Assembly: GCF_036010325.1 (NCBI RefSeq)
Contig: NZ_CP108549.1
Location: forward strand, 744,001 to 808,000
DNA length: 64,000 bases
Direction of reading: 5' to 3'
Source: Streptomyces sp. NBC_01210
GTDB lineage: Bacteria; Actinomycetota; Actinomycetes; Streptomycetales; Streptomycetaceae
This document shows positions 45,558 to 54,849 of the stretch, in pieces. Numbering within the stretch: the first letter of the stretch is position 1; every line of letters begins with the position of its first letter. Both the position numbers and the translations under genes were made by a program. The notes beneath the pieces were generated by a model. It made no database searches. It was not told the DNA's origin and was given only the letters and a program-made list of their open reading frames with translations.

Positions 45558-46859
45558 GTGCGTAGTTTCGCTGTCTCGGCAGTTGTGGTCGCCACGCTCG
45601 CTTCGGGTGGTTCCATCTGGGCGGCGAACAGCCCCGGCGGGCCCTCCCGGGTCACGCAGCAGGGCAACGGCACCAACATCCTTGTCGTAGGAATCGACCG
45701 GCGTACCGGCATTTCCGCCAAGGACCGGAACCGCCTGCACGTCAACGGCCGGGAGTGCAACTGCACAGACGTGATGATGCTCGTGCACCTTGCCGAGAAC
45801 GGACGGCGGATGAGCGTGGTCTCCATCCCCCGCGACTCCTATGTGGAATTCGCCGAACACGCACACCCCCGCCACTCCGGGAAGATCAATGGCGCCTTTG
45901 CGCACGGCGGTGGAGATCTGGCCGTACGGACCGTGGAGCAGGCGACCGGCCTACGGATCGATCACTATCTGGAAACGGGCTTCAAAGGCTTTGCCGACAC
46001 CGTGGACCGCCTCGGCGGAGCGAAGGTGTGCACGGACCAGCCTCTGACAGACCTCAATTCGGGGCTTCAACTGGCTGCAGGCACGCACCAGCTGAATGGC
46101 AAACACACCCTGCGCTACGTACGCGCCCGGCATGTCTCCCCGCCGGGTGATCTGGGCCGGGTCCGCCGCCAGCAGCGCGTACTCATCGAGATGATGTCCC
46201 GCCTGAGGGACGGAGGAGCCTTTACCGACCCGGCTGCCGCCGCCCGCACGGCCCGCACGCTGCTGAAGTCCGTACACACCGACGCGGACACCGGCCTCAG
46301 TGACCTCATCGGCCTGGGGTGGGTAGTGAGCGGGCTGAACGCACAGCAGACGGAGTTCGCGACCGTGCCCATTTCGGACTTCGACCACCGCGTGCCGCAG
46401 TGGGGCTCCACACTTCTGTGGCACAAGGAACGCTCCGCCGCACTGTGGGCGGCCCTGCGTGCCGACCGGTCGATCATCAACGACTCGCGCATCCAGCCCA
46501 CCAAGGACGTCCCGGTCGAGTTTCCGCCGTCCACCATTCGGCTTCACGTCACCGAGCCCGAGGTCGCCCAGTCGCTTCGTGCGAATGGGTTCGCGGTGGA
46601 GGGCACCTCGGGTCTGCCTGGTGCGCCACGGCCGCAGGGCCCGACCGTCATCACCTACGACCCGTACTGGGCCCGCTACGCGCCCACCCTCGCCGCCGCG
46701 CTCCCCGGCGCCCGGCTGGATCCCGTCACCGGGCACGGCCAGGTCTTCGACGTCACCGTCGGATCCGAGGCGGCCGCGGTCGTCAAGGTCGTCCATGACC
46801 GCAGCAGCGTCGAAGGCGCGCCGACCTCCGGCGACCGACTGCGGTGCGGGACGTCCTGA
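45558..46859 (+). CDS. LytR-CpsA-Psr family wall-polymer ligase
   Basis: A 433-residue extracytoplasmic enzyme. A short N-terminal signal/anchor (SAVVVATLASGGSIWAA) is followed by the LCP domain: NILVVGIDRR, CTDVMMLVHL, VSIPRDSYV, HSGKINGAFAHGG, LRYVRARHVSPPGDLGRVRRQQ. The C-terminal third is a LytR_C-like domain (RLHVTEPEVAQSLRANGF). LCP proteins transfer teichoic acids or arabinogalactan-like glycopolymers onto peptidoglycan. GTG 45558 is six bases after TAGGAG. Its stop lies inside a 25-bp tandem repeat. Confidence 0.92.
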   Translation: MRSFAVSAVVVATLASGGSIWAANSPGGPSRVTQQGNGTNILVVGIDRRTGISAKDRNRLHVNGRECNCTDVMMLVHLAENGRRMSVVSIPRDSYVEFAEHAHPRHSGKINGAFAHGGGDLAVRTVEQATGLRIDHYLETGFKGFADTVDRLGGAKVCTDQPLTDLNSGLQLAAGTHQLNGKHTLRYVRARHVSPPGDLGRVRRQQRVLIEMMSRLRDGGAFTDPAAAARTARTLLKSVHTDADTGLSDLIGLGWVVSGLNAQQTEFATVPISDFDHRVPQWGSTLLWHKERSAALWAALRADRSIINDSRIQPTKDVPVEFPPSTIRLHVTEPEVAQSLRANGFAVEGTSGLPGAPRPQGPTVITYDPYWARYAPTLAAALPGARLDPVTGHGQVFDVTVGSEAAAVVKVVHDRSSVEGAPTSGDRLRCGTS

Positions 46860-46924
46860 GGTGCTTGTCCCCCGGTCCGACTGAGGTGCTTGTCCCCCGG
46901 TCCGACTGAGCTGCTCGCCCCCCA
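46857..46924. repeat. 25-bp tandem repeat starting at the LCP stop codon
   Basis: Two perfect 25-bp copies (46857-46881 and 46882-46906) each begin TGAGGTGCTTGTCCCCCGG. A degenerate third copy (TGAGCTGCTCGCCCCCC) follows. The first TGA is the stop codon of the LCP gene, so the duplication repeats the stop. The frame effect is nil, suggesting slippage after the gene end or a protein/RNA binding array. Confidence 0.9.
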
Positions 46925-47080
46925 AGAGCTGGGCCGCCGCCGGGGGTTCCGGTCCGCTCGGTGACCGAATCGCGCCCTGGCCGGTCGGCCTGCCGACCAC
47001 GGAGGATGCTCGGGCAGTCCTCACGGATTGCCCCGTGGTGATCCATGTGGCCGAGCAGAGGAAGCAGGGGGAAGTTACTC

Positions 47081-47884
47081 ATGAAGCGAAGACCGTTAAG
47101 ACCCGTGGTATCCCGTGTGATCGCGCTGGTCCTCGCGTGTACGGGCGGTTTCATGGCACCATCCGGCGCCCAGGCCGCCTCCGTCTCCACCTCGTTGTGC
47201 AGGACGGACAATGCGGCCCTGGGGCTGGCGAGCAGCCCGGTGGCGGGCAGCCTGGTCCCGGTCTCCCGGGCGGACGGCCGGGTCGACCAGTTCCAGCTGT
47301 TCCATGACACCACCGCGACCGGGGGTCTGCCGTTCGTCTGGCATCGGGAGCAGGCCCGCCCCGGGGGCACGTACGGCTCCTGGGAGCGGGTGAGCGCCGC
47401 CACCGTCGGTCCGAAGAGCTACTACGTCACCGCGGCCGAGAACGCCGACGGCCGGGTGGAGCTGCTGTTCTCCACCTACGGCCAGTTCTGCCACTCCGTG
47501 CAGGACGTCAACGACCTGGAGTGGACCGCGCCGGAGCCCTTCGGTCTGGCCCCCGGCCCGTACATGGGAGGGGTCGTCCTCCTCAAGGCGCGGGACGGCA
47601 GCCTCGACGCCTTCGCGTCGACCACGGCGGCCGGCCGCTCGATGGAGGTCCGCACCCAGCGGAGCCCGGGGGACGTCTGGGGACCCGTGCAGTCGATGGG
47701 CAAGGTGCCTGAGGCGAATATCGGGCTCAGCCATCCGAGCACGGTCACCGAACTCCCCGACGGCCGACTGCATGTGACGGTCCATGAGTGGAACCGTGAC
47801 ACCCGGTTCTGGCAGGTCACTCAGCTGGCTCCGCGCGGAGCCTGGGGCCCCTGGCAGCTGTGTGTCACTCCGCGGTGCGCGTGA
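47081..47884 (+). CDS. Secreted beta-rich protein of unknown function
   Basis: A 267-residue exported protein. The signal peptide ends near PSGAQAASVS. The mature part has four to five repeats of strands with W/F and GP/GR turns (FHDTTATGGLPFVWHREQ, TYGQFCHSVQDVNDLEWTAPEP, DVWGPVQSMGKV, TRFWQVTQLAPRGAWGPWQL), like a small beta-propeller or sialidase-like blade set. Four cysteines could form two disulfides. No catalytic motif is visible. GGGGGAAG precedes ATG 47081. The next gene starts 36 bases later, so they are probably co-transcribed. Confidence 0.75.
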   Translation: MKRRPLRPVVSRVIALVLACTGGFMAPSGAQAASVSTSLCRTDNAALGLASSPVAGSLVPVSRADGRVDQFQLFHDTTATGGLPFVWHREQARPGGTYGSWERVSAATVGPKSYYVTAAENADGRVELLFSTYGQFCHSVQDVNDLEWTAPEPFGLAPGPYMGGVVLLKARDGSLDAFASTTAAGRSMEVRTQRSPGDVWGPVQSMGKVPEANIGLSHPSTVTELPDGRLHVTVHEWNRDTRFWQVTQLAPRGAWGPWQLCVTPRCA

Positions 47885-47919
47885 TCACTGTTCTCGCAGA
47901 GGCTGGGAGGCCGACAGCA

Positions 47920-48750
47920 ATGATGGCAATGACAGCAATAGGACGGACGGCGAAAGCACGCGCGGCGGCCCTGGGCGCAGGCCTGGGCTGCGGCGCGCTG
48001 TTGCTCTCGCAGATGGGCGCCCAGCCGGGATGGGCCGAGCCCGCGCCTGTGGGACCCGCGCTGACGGTGGACCGGACGACGGGACTGCTCGACGGCGACA
48101 TCGTCAACTTCCGCATCACCGGCGGGCCGCCGAAACAGTATGTGTGGGTCAAGGAATGCGGTCCCTCCGCGAGCGTGACCACATGCGACGACGACACCCG
48201 ACGGCAGTTCCGGGTGCTGCCCGACGGGACGTACGACGTCTCGCCGAAGAAGCTCTACGCCCGGTTGAGCACCGAGTCCGGCGATGTGGACTGCCGCACC
48301 GTGGCTCGGACCAACCCGTGCTCACTGGCGCTGACCGACAACGCCGGCGCGCTGCTGACGACGGTGCCACTGAGCTTCCGGCCGCACGGTCCTCTTGAGG
48401 CGGCGCCCACCCTGTGGGCCGACCCCAACCGGGACTTGCTCCACGGGCAGGTGGTGCATGTGACCGGTCGAGGTTACGAGCCGCAGTACCACGTCTCCGT
48501 GCTGGAGTGTGTCACCGGCTCCACCAGTACCTTCGGCTGCCGCCCCGGCAGCCGGCCGCCGGGCACCACCGACCAGGGCCGTATGGACCGGGAAATCGCG
48601 GTGTCGGTCTCGTTCACGAGCATCGACGGTCGTACGGTCGACTGCCGCCCCAGGAACAGCTGTGAGCTGGTCGCCTTCGCCTCGCGGGTCCGGGGGCCCG
48701 AGACGGTACGGACCAGGCTGCACTTCGACCCGGCTCAGCCGCTTCCCTAG
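47920..48750 (+). CDS. Secreted tandem neocarzinostatin-like protein
   Basis: A 276-residue exported protein. After a signal peptide (AAALGAGLGCGALLLSQMGAQPGWA) come two domains of about 110 residues. The first (about 40-150) has PALTVDRTTGLLDGDIVNFRI, VKECG, then VDCRT...CSLALTDNAGALLTTVPLSF; the second (about 155-270) repeats APTLWADPNRDLLHGQVVHVTG, VLECV and VDCRPRNSCELVAF. The layout of one internal and one C-terminal disulfide matches the neocarzinostatin apoprotein fold, which binds small hydrophobic molecules. No enediyne genes are nearby, so a carrier or adhesin-like role is inferred. GGGAGG is nine bases before ATG 47920. Confidence 0.75.
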   Translation: MMAMTAIGRTAKARAAALGAGLGCGALLLSQMGAQPGWAEPAPVGPALTVDRTTGLLDGDIVNFRITGGPPKQYVWVKECGPSASVTTCDDDTRRQFRVLPDGTYDVSPKKLYARLSTESGDVDCRTVARTNPCSLALTDNAGALLTTVPLSFRPHGPLEAAPTLWADPNRDLLHGQVVHVTGRGYEPQYHVSVLECVTGSTSTFGCRPGSRPPGTTDQGRMDREIAVSVSFTSIDGRTVDCRPRNSCELVAFASRVRGPETVRTRLHFDPAQPLP

Positions 48751-48792
48751 TGCGGTGCGCACCGTGCGCCGACCGCACGGTGCCGCGGCCCT

Positions 48793-48822
48793 GCGTCCCG
48801 CAGCGGGCAGGCTGCGGGACGC
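48793..48822. terminator. 12-bp stem-loop, bidirectional terminator
   Basis: GCGTCCCGCAGC (48793-48804), loop GGGCAG, and the exact complement (48811-48822) lie between the convergent secreted-protein and phosphoketolase genes (stop at 48838). Confidence 0.88.
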
Positions 48823-48837
48823 TCGCCGCGTCCTTGA

Positions 48838-51222
48838 TCAGCCGGCCCAGGTCCAGTCGGCGACCTCCGGCAGGTCGACGCCGTGCTTGCGGATCCAGGC
48901 GTGGTGGCGGGTGCGTACATCGGCCATTGCCTGCCGTACGGCCACGGCCCGCACGCCGAGCCCGGGAACCCGGTCGATGACGTCCATGACGAGCCGGTAC
49001 CGGTCGAGATCGTTGCGTACCACCATGTCGAAGGGCGTCGTCGTCGTGCCCATCTCCTTGTAGCCGCGGACGTGCAGGTTAGGGTGGCCGGCCCGTCGAT
49101 AGGCCAGGCGGTGGATGAGCCACGGGTAGCCGTGATAGGCGAAGACGACCGGCTTGTTTCGGGTGAACAGGGCGTCGTACTCAAAGTCCGCCATCCCGTG
49201 CGGGTGTTCTCCCTGGGGCATCAGCCTGGCCATGTCGACGACGTTGACGACGCGCACCACAAGCTGCGGCAGATGGCGGCGCAGCAGTCCTGCCGCGGCG
49301 AGGACCTCTTGAGTGGGTACGTCGCCGGCGCAGGCGAGGACGACATCCGGTTCGCCTTCTCCGTTCTCCGTTCCGGCCCACTCCCACACACCCGCGCCGC
49401 GCGCGCAATGGGCGCGGGCCTCGTCGAGGGAGAGCCAGTCGAAAGTCGGCTGCTTCCCGGCGACGATCACATTGACATAGTCGCGGCTGCGCAGTGCGTG
49501 GTCGGCGACGGAGAGCAGGGTGTTGGCGTCCGGCGGCAGATAGACCCGTACGACCTCGGGGCTCTTGTTCAGGACGTGGTCGACGAAGCCGGGGTCCTGG
49601 TGCGAGAAGCCGTTGTGGTCCTGCCGCCAGACATGCGACGTGAGCAGGTAGTTGAGAGAGGCGACAGGGGCACGCCAGGGCAGGGACCGGGAGGTCTTGA
49701 GCCACTTGATGTGCTGGTTGACCATCGAGTCGACGATATGGACGAACGCCTCGTAGCAGGAGAACAGTCCGTGCCGGCCGGTGAGGAGATAGCCCTCCAG
49801 CCAGCCCTGGCACAGATGCTCGGAGAGCACCTCCATCACCCGGCCCTGCCGCGAAAGGTGCTCGTCGGTGGCAGTGGTCTGTGCCTGCCAGGCCTTGCCG
49901 GTGACGTCGAAGAGGGCCTGCAGCCGGTTGGAGGCGGTCTCGTCCGGTCCCACGACGCGGAAGTCCCGGCGCTCGGCCGTGTCCGCCATGAGCTGCGCGA
50001 GGAGGCCACCCAGCACACCGGTGGGTTCGTGCAGGGTGACACCCGGCTTGTCGACGGCGACGGCGAAGTGTTCCAGCGGTGGTACGGGCAGGTCCCTGAC
50101 GAGGAGCCCGCCGTTGGCGTGCGGTGTGGCGCCCAGCCGACGTTCGCCTTCGGGAACGCAGGCCAGCACCTCGGGGCGGGGGCTGCCGGACTCGTCGAAG
50201 AGCTCCTCGGGGCGGTACGAGCGCAGCCATGCCTCCAGTTGGGCGAGGTGCGCGGGGTTTTCCCGTACACCGGCGAGAGGGACCTGGTGGGAGCGCCAGG
50301 TCCCTTCGACCGGGACGCCGTCGACCTCGGCGGGCCCGGTCCACCCCTTCGGCGTACGGAGCACGATCACCGGCCAGCGCGGCAGTTCGGCCTTTCCACC
50401 ACTGCGGGCGTCGTGCTGGATACGGGCGATCCGGTCCAGCGCCTCGTCCATCGCCGCGGCCATCGCCCGGTGCACCTGGTCCGGTTCGTCGCCGGTGACC
50501 TGGAGTGGCTCATGGCCGTATCCGCGCAGCAATTCGGCGAGATCTGCCTCGGGCAGCCGCGCGAGGAGCGTCGGATTGGCGATCTTGTAACCGTTGAGGT
50601 GGAGGATGGGCAGCACCGCGCCGTCGCCCACCGGGTCGAGAAACTTGTTGGAGTGCCAGGAGGCGGCGAGCGGTCCGGTTTCGGCCTCGCCGTCGCCGAT
50701 CACGCAGGCGACCAGCAGGCCGGGGTTGTCGAGCGCGGCGCCATAGGCGTGCGCGAGGGAGTAGCCCAGCTCTCCTCCTTCGTGGATGGAGCCGGGAGTC
50801 TCCGGTGCGACATGGCTCGGCACTCCGCCGGGGAACGAGAACTGCCGGAAGAGCTGCTCCATGCCGGCCCTGTCCCGGCTCACGTCCGGGTACGTCTGCG
50901 AGTAGCTGCCCTCCAGCCAGGAGTTGGCGAGCACGGCGGGACCTCCGTGGCCCGGACCCCAGATGCACACTGCGGACAGGTCGCGGGCCTTGATGACCCG
51001 GTTGAGATGGGTATGGACCAGGTTGAGGCCGGGAGAGGTGCCCCAGTGGCCCAGCAGCCGCGGTTTGATGTGCTCCGGCCGCAGCTCCTGGGTCAGCAGC
51101 GGATTGCCCATCAGGTAGATCTGCCCGACCGCGAGGTAGTTCGCGGCCCGCCAGTGCGCGTCGAGCGCCCTCAGTTCCAAGACGTCCAGCACAGTGCGGT
51201 CCTGACGCTTGACCTTGCGCAT
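48838..51222 (-). CDS. xfp: Phosphoketolase (Xfp)
   Basis: A 794-residue thiamine-diphosphate enzyme of full family length. [64 protein letters not shown] (the ThDP GDG motif) and [14 protein letters not shown] are characteristic. It splits xylulose-5-P or fructose-6-P with phosphate to acetyl-P plus a sugar phosphate, saving ATP compared with glycolysis. ATG 51222 has GGAGG five bases upstream, so the ORF start at 51234 is not used. It is divergent from ppk2 with only 23 bases between the starts. Confidence 0.96.
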   Translation of the reverse strand: MRKVKRQDRTVLDVLELRALDAHWRAANYLAVGQIYLMGNPLLTQELRPEHIKPRLLGHWGTSPGLNLVHTHLNRVIKARDLSAVCIWGPGHGGPAVLANSWLEGSYSQTYPDVSRDRAGMEQLFRQFSFPGGVPSHVAPETPGSIHEGGELGYSLAHAYGAALDNPGLLVACVIGDGEAETGPLAASWHSNKFLDPVGDGAVLPILHLNGYKIANPTLLARLPEADLAELLRGYGHEPLQVTGDEPDQVHRAMAAAMDEALDRIARIQHDARSGGKAELPRWPVIVLRTPKGWTGPAEVDGVPVEGTWRSHQVPLAGVRENPAHLAQLEAWLRSYRPEELFDESGSPRPEVLACVPEGERRLGATPHANGGLLVRDLPVPPLEHFAVAVDKPGVTLHEPTGVLGGLLAQLMADTAERRDFRVVGPDETASNRLQALFDVTGKAWQAQTTATDEHLSRQGRVMEVLSEHLCQGWLEGYLLTGRHGLFSCYEAFVHIVDSMVNQHIKWLKTSRSLPWRAPVASLNYLLTSHVWRQDHNGFSHQDPGFVDHVLNKSPEVVRVYLPPDANTLLSVADHALRSRDYVNVIVAGKQPTFDWLSLDEARAHCARGAGVWEWAGTENGEGEPDVVLACAGDVPTQEVLAAAGLLRRHLPQLVVRVVNVVDMARLMPQGEHPHGMADFEYDALFTRNKPVVFAYHGYPWLIHRLAYRRAGHPNLHVRGYKEMGTTTTPFDMVVRNDLDRYRLVMDVIDRVPGLGVRAVAVRQAMADVRTRHHAWIRKHGVDLPEVADWTWAG

Positions 51223-51245
51223 GGTTTCCTCCATAACGTCATTGC

Positions 51246-52067
51246 ATGGCAGTCAAGAAGGGGCCGAAGCAGCCCGTGAAAATGCCGCGTGCGCTGTACG
51301 AACGTGAGCTGTACCGGCTGCAGACGGAGCTGGTGAAACTTCAGGAGTGGGTTCGCGCCGAGGGTGCCCGCCTTGTCGTCGTCTTCGAAGGACGGGACGC
51401 GGCCGGCAAGGGCAGCACGATCAAGCGGGTGACGGAACATCTCAATCCTCGGGTCGCGCGTATCGTCGCGCTCCCCAAGCCCACCGAGCGCGAACGCACC
51501 CAGTGGTACTTCCAGCGCTACACCGAGCACCTTCCCGCCGCAGGGGAAATAGTCCTCTTCGACCGAAGTTGGTACAACCGGGCCGGCGTCGAGCACGTCA
51601 TGGGCTTCTGCACCAAGGAGGAGCACCAGCGCTTTCTCCACCAGTGCCCGATCTTCGAGCGGATGCTGGTCGAGGAAGGGGTCCTGCTGCGCAAGTACTG
51701 GTTCTCGGTGAGCGACGCCGTACAGGAGCAGCGGTTCCGGCGTCGGCTGGAAGATCCCACGCGGCGCTGGAAGCTTTCACCCATGGACCTGGAGTCGATC
51801 ACCCACTGGGAGGCGTACTCCCGGGCGAAGGACGAGATGTTCGTCCATACCGACATCGCGGAGGCGCCGTGGAATGTCGTCGAGAGCGACGACAAGCGCA
51901 GAGCGCGGCTCAACATGATCGCGCACCTGCTGTCGACCGTGCCGTACCGCGATGTGCCGCCACCGGAGCTGGAGCTCCCGCCGCGTCCGCCCGCCACGGG
52001 CTATCAGCGACCACCGCGGGATCTCCAGTCGTACGTACCGGATCATGCGGCGGGCCTCCTCGACTGA
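51246..52067 (+). CDS. ppk2: Polyphosphate kinase 2
   Basis: A 273-residue P-loop kinase. G49RDAAGKGS57 is the Walker A, the Walker B is FDRSWYNR, and [20 protein letters not shown] is the lid/arginine region. PPK2 moves phosphate between polyphosphate and nucleotides (AMP or ADP or GDP, depending on class), linking stored polyP to energy charge. Length and single domain suit class I. ATG 51246 has no ribosome site, so it may be leaderless; ATG 51282 is a fallback. It is divergently paired with phosphoketolase and near a cNMP-binding protein. Confidence 0.93.
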   Translation: MAVKKGPKQPVKMPRALYERELYRLQTELVKLQEWVRAEGARLVVVFEGRDAAGKGSTIKRVTEHLNPRVARIVALPKPTERERTQWYFQRYTEHLPAAGEIVLFDRSWYNRAGVEHVMGFCTKEEHQRFLHQCPIFERMLVEEGVLLRKYWFSVSDAVQEQRFRRRLEDPTRRWKLSPMDLESITHWEAYSRAKDEMFVHTDIAEAPWNVVESDDKRRARLNMIAHLLSTVPYRDVPPPELELPPRPPATGYQRPPRDLQSYVPDHAAGLLD

Positions 52068-52116
52068 TGTCCGGAGGCTGCAGCTGAAGCTGAGATCGGC
52101 CGGCACGGTGCGGCCG

Positions 52117-52578
52117 TCATCGACGCAGGCTTCCGTCGCCGGCGGGTCCGTACAGATCGAGCAGGCGGCTGCGGGCGGACTGGAGCCGGTGTGCGATCAC
52201 CTCGGCGATACGGAACGTGAGCGCCTGGCTGAGCTCCGGCTCCTCATCGAACAGGGCGCGCACCTTCGCGGCGTCGAATTCGAGCGCTCGGACGGGGGTG
52301 GCCGCCGCGGCGCCCAGATGCCAGCTGCGCGGCGGGAAGAGCCAGGACCAGCCCAGCAGATCTCCGGGGCCGAGCTGCTCGACGACGACGGCGCGCCGTC
52401 CCGGAACGTGCAGGTCGAGCTCGACGGCTCCGGACCGGATGATCCAGAAGCGATCCGCGCGTGAGCCCTCCTCGAAGATGCGGGCGCCGGACGGGAAGGC
52501 TGATTCCGTGGCGAGTTCCATCATCCTGTCGCGGCCTTCGGGCGGCAGGACGTTCAGCAGTGGGGCCACCGTGGTCAT
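52117..52578 (-). CDS. Single-domain cyclic-nucleotide-binding protein
   Basis: A 153-residue Crp-type beta-barrel (APLLNVLPPEGRDRMMELATESAFPSGARIFEEGSRADRFWIIRSGAVEL) with a C-terminal helix (ALTFRIAEVIAHRLQSARSRLL) but no DNA-binding HTH. It cannot be a classical transcription factor and may be a sensor subunit or have lost its HTH. The phosphate-binding cassette (PGDLLGWSWLFPPRSW) is degenerate. ATG 52578 follows CGGAGAC. It converges with ppk2. Confidence 0.85.
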   Translation of the reverse strand: MTTVAPLLNVLPPEGRDRMMELATESAFPSGARIFEEGSRADRFWIIRSGAVELDLHVPGRRAVVVEQLGPGDLLGWSWLFPPRSWHLGAAAATPVRALEFDAAKVRALFDEEPELSQALTFRIAEVIAHRLQSARSRLLDLYGPAGDGSLRR

Positions 52579-52722
52579 CGCTGTCTCCGTCCCTCAGGGG
52601 CCGCAGCGGGGGCCCGGGATGGTGTCTCTCCCTCTCCCCAGACTGCGCGGCTTCTCCCCGGACTGCGAGGCGGCGAGCGGACCCGGCGTCGTCGTCCGTG
52701 CCCCGGGACGGAATTCCCTCGA

Positions 52723-52752
52723 TACTGGGTATGAGCCGACAGTTCCCCAGTA
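52723..52752. promoter_or_regulatory. 7-bp inverted repeat upstream of dhaK
   Basis: TACTGGG (52723-52729) and CCCAGTA (52746-52752) face each other across 16 bases, 55 bases before dhaK. GGGTAT overlaps the first arm but has no -35 at sigma-B spacing. It may be an operator for glycerol/dihydroxyacetone control. Confidence 0.4.
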
Positions 52753-52806
52753 CGACAGCGAAGCCACTGGCCGCGGCCGACCTGCCAATCTCACCTGGAG
52801 GTAGTC

Positions 52807-53799
52807 ATGAGGATGCTCATCAATGTGCCGGAGACCGTTGTCGCGGACGCGCTCCGTGGCATGGCGGCGGCGCACCCCGAGTTGTCCGTGGACGTGGAGA
52901 ACCGGGTGATCGTACGGGGCGATGCGCCCGTCGCCGGGAAGGTGGGGCTGGTGTCCGGGGGCGGCTCGGGGCACGAGCCGCTGCACGGCGGATTCGTCGG
53001 GACCGGAATGCTCGCCGCCGCCTGCCCCGGAGAGGTCTTCACCTCTCCCGTTCCCGATCAGATGGCGCGGGCGGCCGCCGCCGTGAACAGCGGCGAGGGG
53101 GTGCTGTTCATCGTCAAGAACTACACGGGCGACGTCCTCAATTTCGACATGGCGGCCGAGCTCGCCGAGGACGAAGGGGTCCGTGTCGCCAAGGTTCTGG
53201 TCAATGACGATGTGGCGGTGACCGACAGCCTCTACACGGCGGGCCGCCGCGGCACCGGCGCGACCCTGTTCGTCGAGAAGATCGCGGGCGCGGCCGCCGA
53301 GGAGGGCGCGCCGCTGGAGCGGGTCGAGGCGATCGCCCGCCAGGTGAACGAGAGCTCCCGGAGCTTCGGTGTCGCGCTGAGCGCCAGCACCACACCCGCC
53401 AAGGGCAGTCCAACCTTCGATCTGCCGTCGGGCGAGCTGGAGTTGGGCATCGGCATTCATGGTGAGCCGGGGCGTGAGCGGCGCGCCATGATGACGTCGC
53501 GGGAGATCGCGGACTTCGCGGTCAATGCGGTGCTGGAGGATCTGCCGCCGACAAGCCCGGTGCTGGTGCTCGTCAACGGCATGGGGGCGACGCCGCTGCT
53601 CGAGCTGTACGGCTTCAATGCCGAGGTGCAGCGCGTGCTCACCGAGCGTCGCGTGGTCGTGGCCCGTACCCTCGTCGGGAACTATGTGACCTCGCTCGAC
53701 ATGGCCGGCTGCTCGGTGACGCTGTGCCAGGTCGACGAGGAGCTGCTGCGGCTGTGGGACGCGCCGGTGCAGACCCCCGCGCTCCGCTGGGGTCGCTGA
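52807..53799 (+). CDS. dhaK: Dihydroxyacetone kinase subunit DhaK
   Basis: A 330-residue substrate-binding subunit. SGGGSGHEP at 50-58 and the covalent-binding H218 in GIGIHGEPGRE match the E. coli numbering, where that histidine forms a hemiaminal with dihydroxyacetone. GGAGG is five bases before ATG 52807. It heads the dhaK-dhaL-dhaM operon for phosphorylating dihydroxyacetone from glycerol or sugar breakdown. Confidence 0.95.
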   Translation: MRMLINVPETVVADALRGMAAAHPELSVDVENRVIVRGDAPVAGKVGLVSGGGSGHEPLHGGFVGTGMLAAACPGEVFTSPVPDQMARAAAAVNSGEGVLFIVKNYTGDVLNFDMAAELAEDEGVRVAKVLVNDDVAVTDSLYTAGRRGTGATLFVEKIAGAAAEEGAPLERVEAIARQVNESSRSFGVALSASTTPAKGSPTFDLPSGELELGIGIHGEPGRERRAMMTSREIADFAVNAVLEDLPPTSPVLVLVNGMGATPLLELYGFNAEVQRVLTERRVVVARTLVGNYVTSLDMAGCSVTLCQVDEELLRLWDAPVQTPALRWGR

Positions 53800-53836
53800 C
53801 CCGCCGTCCAGGCCCGACTCACCACAGGGAGTTCAT

Positions 53837-54442
53837 GTGCTCGACGCCGATTTCTTCCGCCGCTGGCTGACGGCCGCGGCAGTCTACGTGGACCGCGAGG
53901 CGGACCGTCTCACCGAGCTGGACTCGGCGATCGGTGACGCCGACCACGGCAGCAATCTCCAGCGCGGGTTCACGGCGGTGACGGCGGTCCTGGAGAAGGA
54001 GGCGCCGCAGACACCCGGGGCCGTACTCACGCTGGCGGGACGGCAGTTGATCTCTACGGTGGGCGGCGCATCGGGTCCGCTGTACGGGACGCTGCTGCGG
54101 CGTACCGGCAAGGCGCTCGGCGAGGACGCCGAGGTCACGCCCGGACAGTTCGCCGAGGCGCTGGGCGTGGGGGTGGCGGCGGTGGCGCAGCTCGGCGGCG
54201 CCAAAGCCGGGGACAAGACGATGCTGGACGCGCTCGAGCCGGCGGTCGCGGCACTCGGCGACACCACCGCGTCGTTCACGGCGGCCCGCGAAGCGGCCGA
54301 GCAGGGCGCGCTCGCGACCGTGCCACTGCAGGCGCGCAAGGGCAGGGCCAGCTATCTGGGCGAGCGCAGCATCGGGCACCAGGATCCGGGGGCGACCTCG
54401 TCGGCCCTGCTGATCGCCGCGCTGGCGGAGGTGGCGGGATGA
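53837..54442 (+). CDS. dhaL: Dihydroxyacetone kinase subunit DhaL
   Basis: A 201-residue nucleotide-binding subunit. D29, D34 and D36 in LDSAIGDADHGSNLQRGF chelate the magnesium of the tightly bound ADP/ATP. It receives phosphate from DhaM and passes it to dihydroxyacetone in DhaK. GTG 53837 follows GGGAG. Its stop overlaps the dhaM start as ATGA. Confidence 0.95.
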   Translation: MLDADFFRRWLTAAAVYVDREADRLTELDSAIGDADHGSNLQRGFTAVTAVLEKEAPQTPGAVLTLAGRQLISTVGGASGPLYGTLLRRTGKALGEDAEVTPGQFAEALGVGVAAVAQLGGAKAGDKTMLDALEPAVAALGDTTASFTAAREAAEQGALATVPLQARKGRASYLGERSIGHQDPGATSSALLIAALAEVAG

Positions 54443-54849
54443 GTGATGCCAAGCCGGTCGGGATCGTGCTGGTCTCGCACAGCAGGGAGGTGGCCGCGGC
54501 TGTCGCCGAGCTGGCGACGGGGCTCGCGGGCGGCGGCACGACGGCGCCCGTGGCGTCGGCGGGCGGCACTACGGACGGCGGCCTGGGCACCAGCTCGGAG
54601 CTGATCGCGGCGGCGGCCGCCTCGGTCGACCAGGGTACGGGGGTGGCCGTGCTCGTCGACCTGGGCAGCGCCGTGCTGACGGTGAAGGCGCTGCTGGCCG
54701 AGGGCGACGAACTCCCGGAAGGAACACGGCTGGTGGACGCGCCGTTCCTGGAGGGCGCGGTGGCCGCGGTGGTGACCGCGTCGGCGGGCGGCGACCTGGA
54801 CGCGGTGCAAGCGGCGGCCTCGGAGGCGTACGACTACCGGAAGGTGTGA
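54439..54849 (+). CDS. dhaM: DhaM phosphotransfer subunit (EIIA-Man fold)
   Basis: A 136-residue PTS EIIA-mannose-type domain with the active histidine H14 in VLVSHSREVAAAV. It lacks the HPr and EI extensions of E. coli DhaM, so it must be phosphorylated by free HPr. This links dihydroxyacetone use to the PTS and hence to the same carbon signalling that controls nagB nearby. It starts inside dhaL and has no separate ribosome site. Confidence 0.93.
   Translation: MSDAKPVGIVLVSHSREVAAAVAELATGLAGGGTTAPVASAGGTTDGGLGTSSELIAAAAASVDQGTGVAVLVDLGSAVLTVKALLAEGDELPEGTRLVDAPFLEGAVAAVVTASAGGDLDAVQAAASEAYDYRKV

Noticed and set aside
48883..51279. 798-residue plus-strand frame opposite phosphoketolase
   Set aside because: Antisense shadow of a clear enzyme gene.
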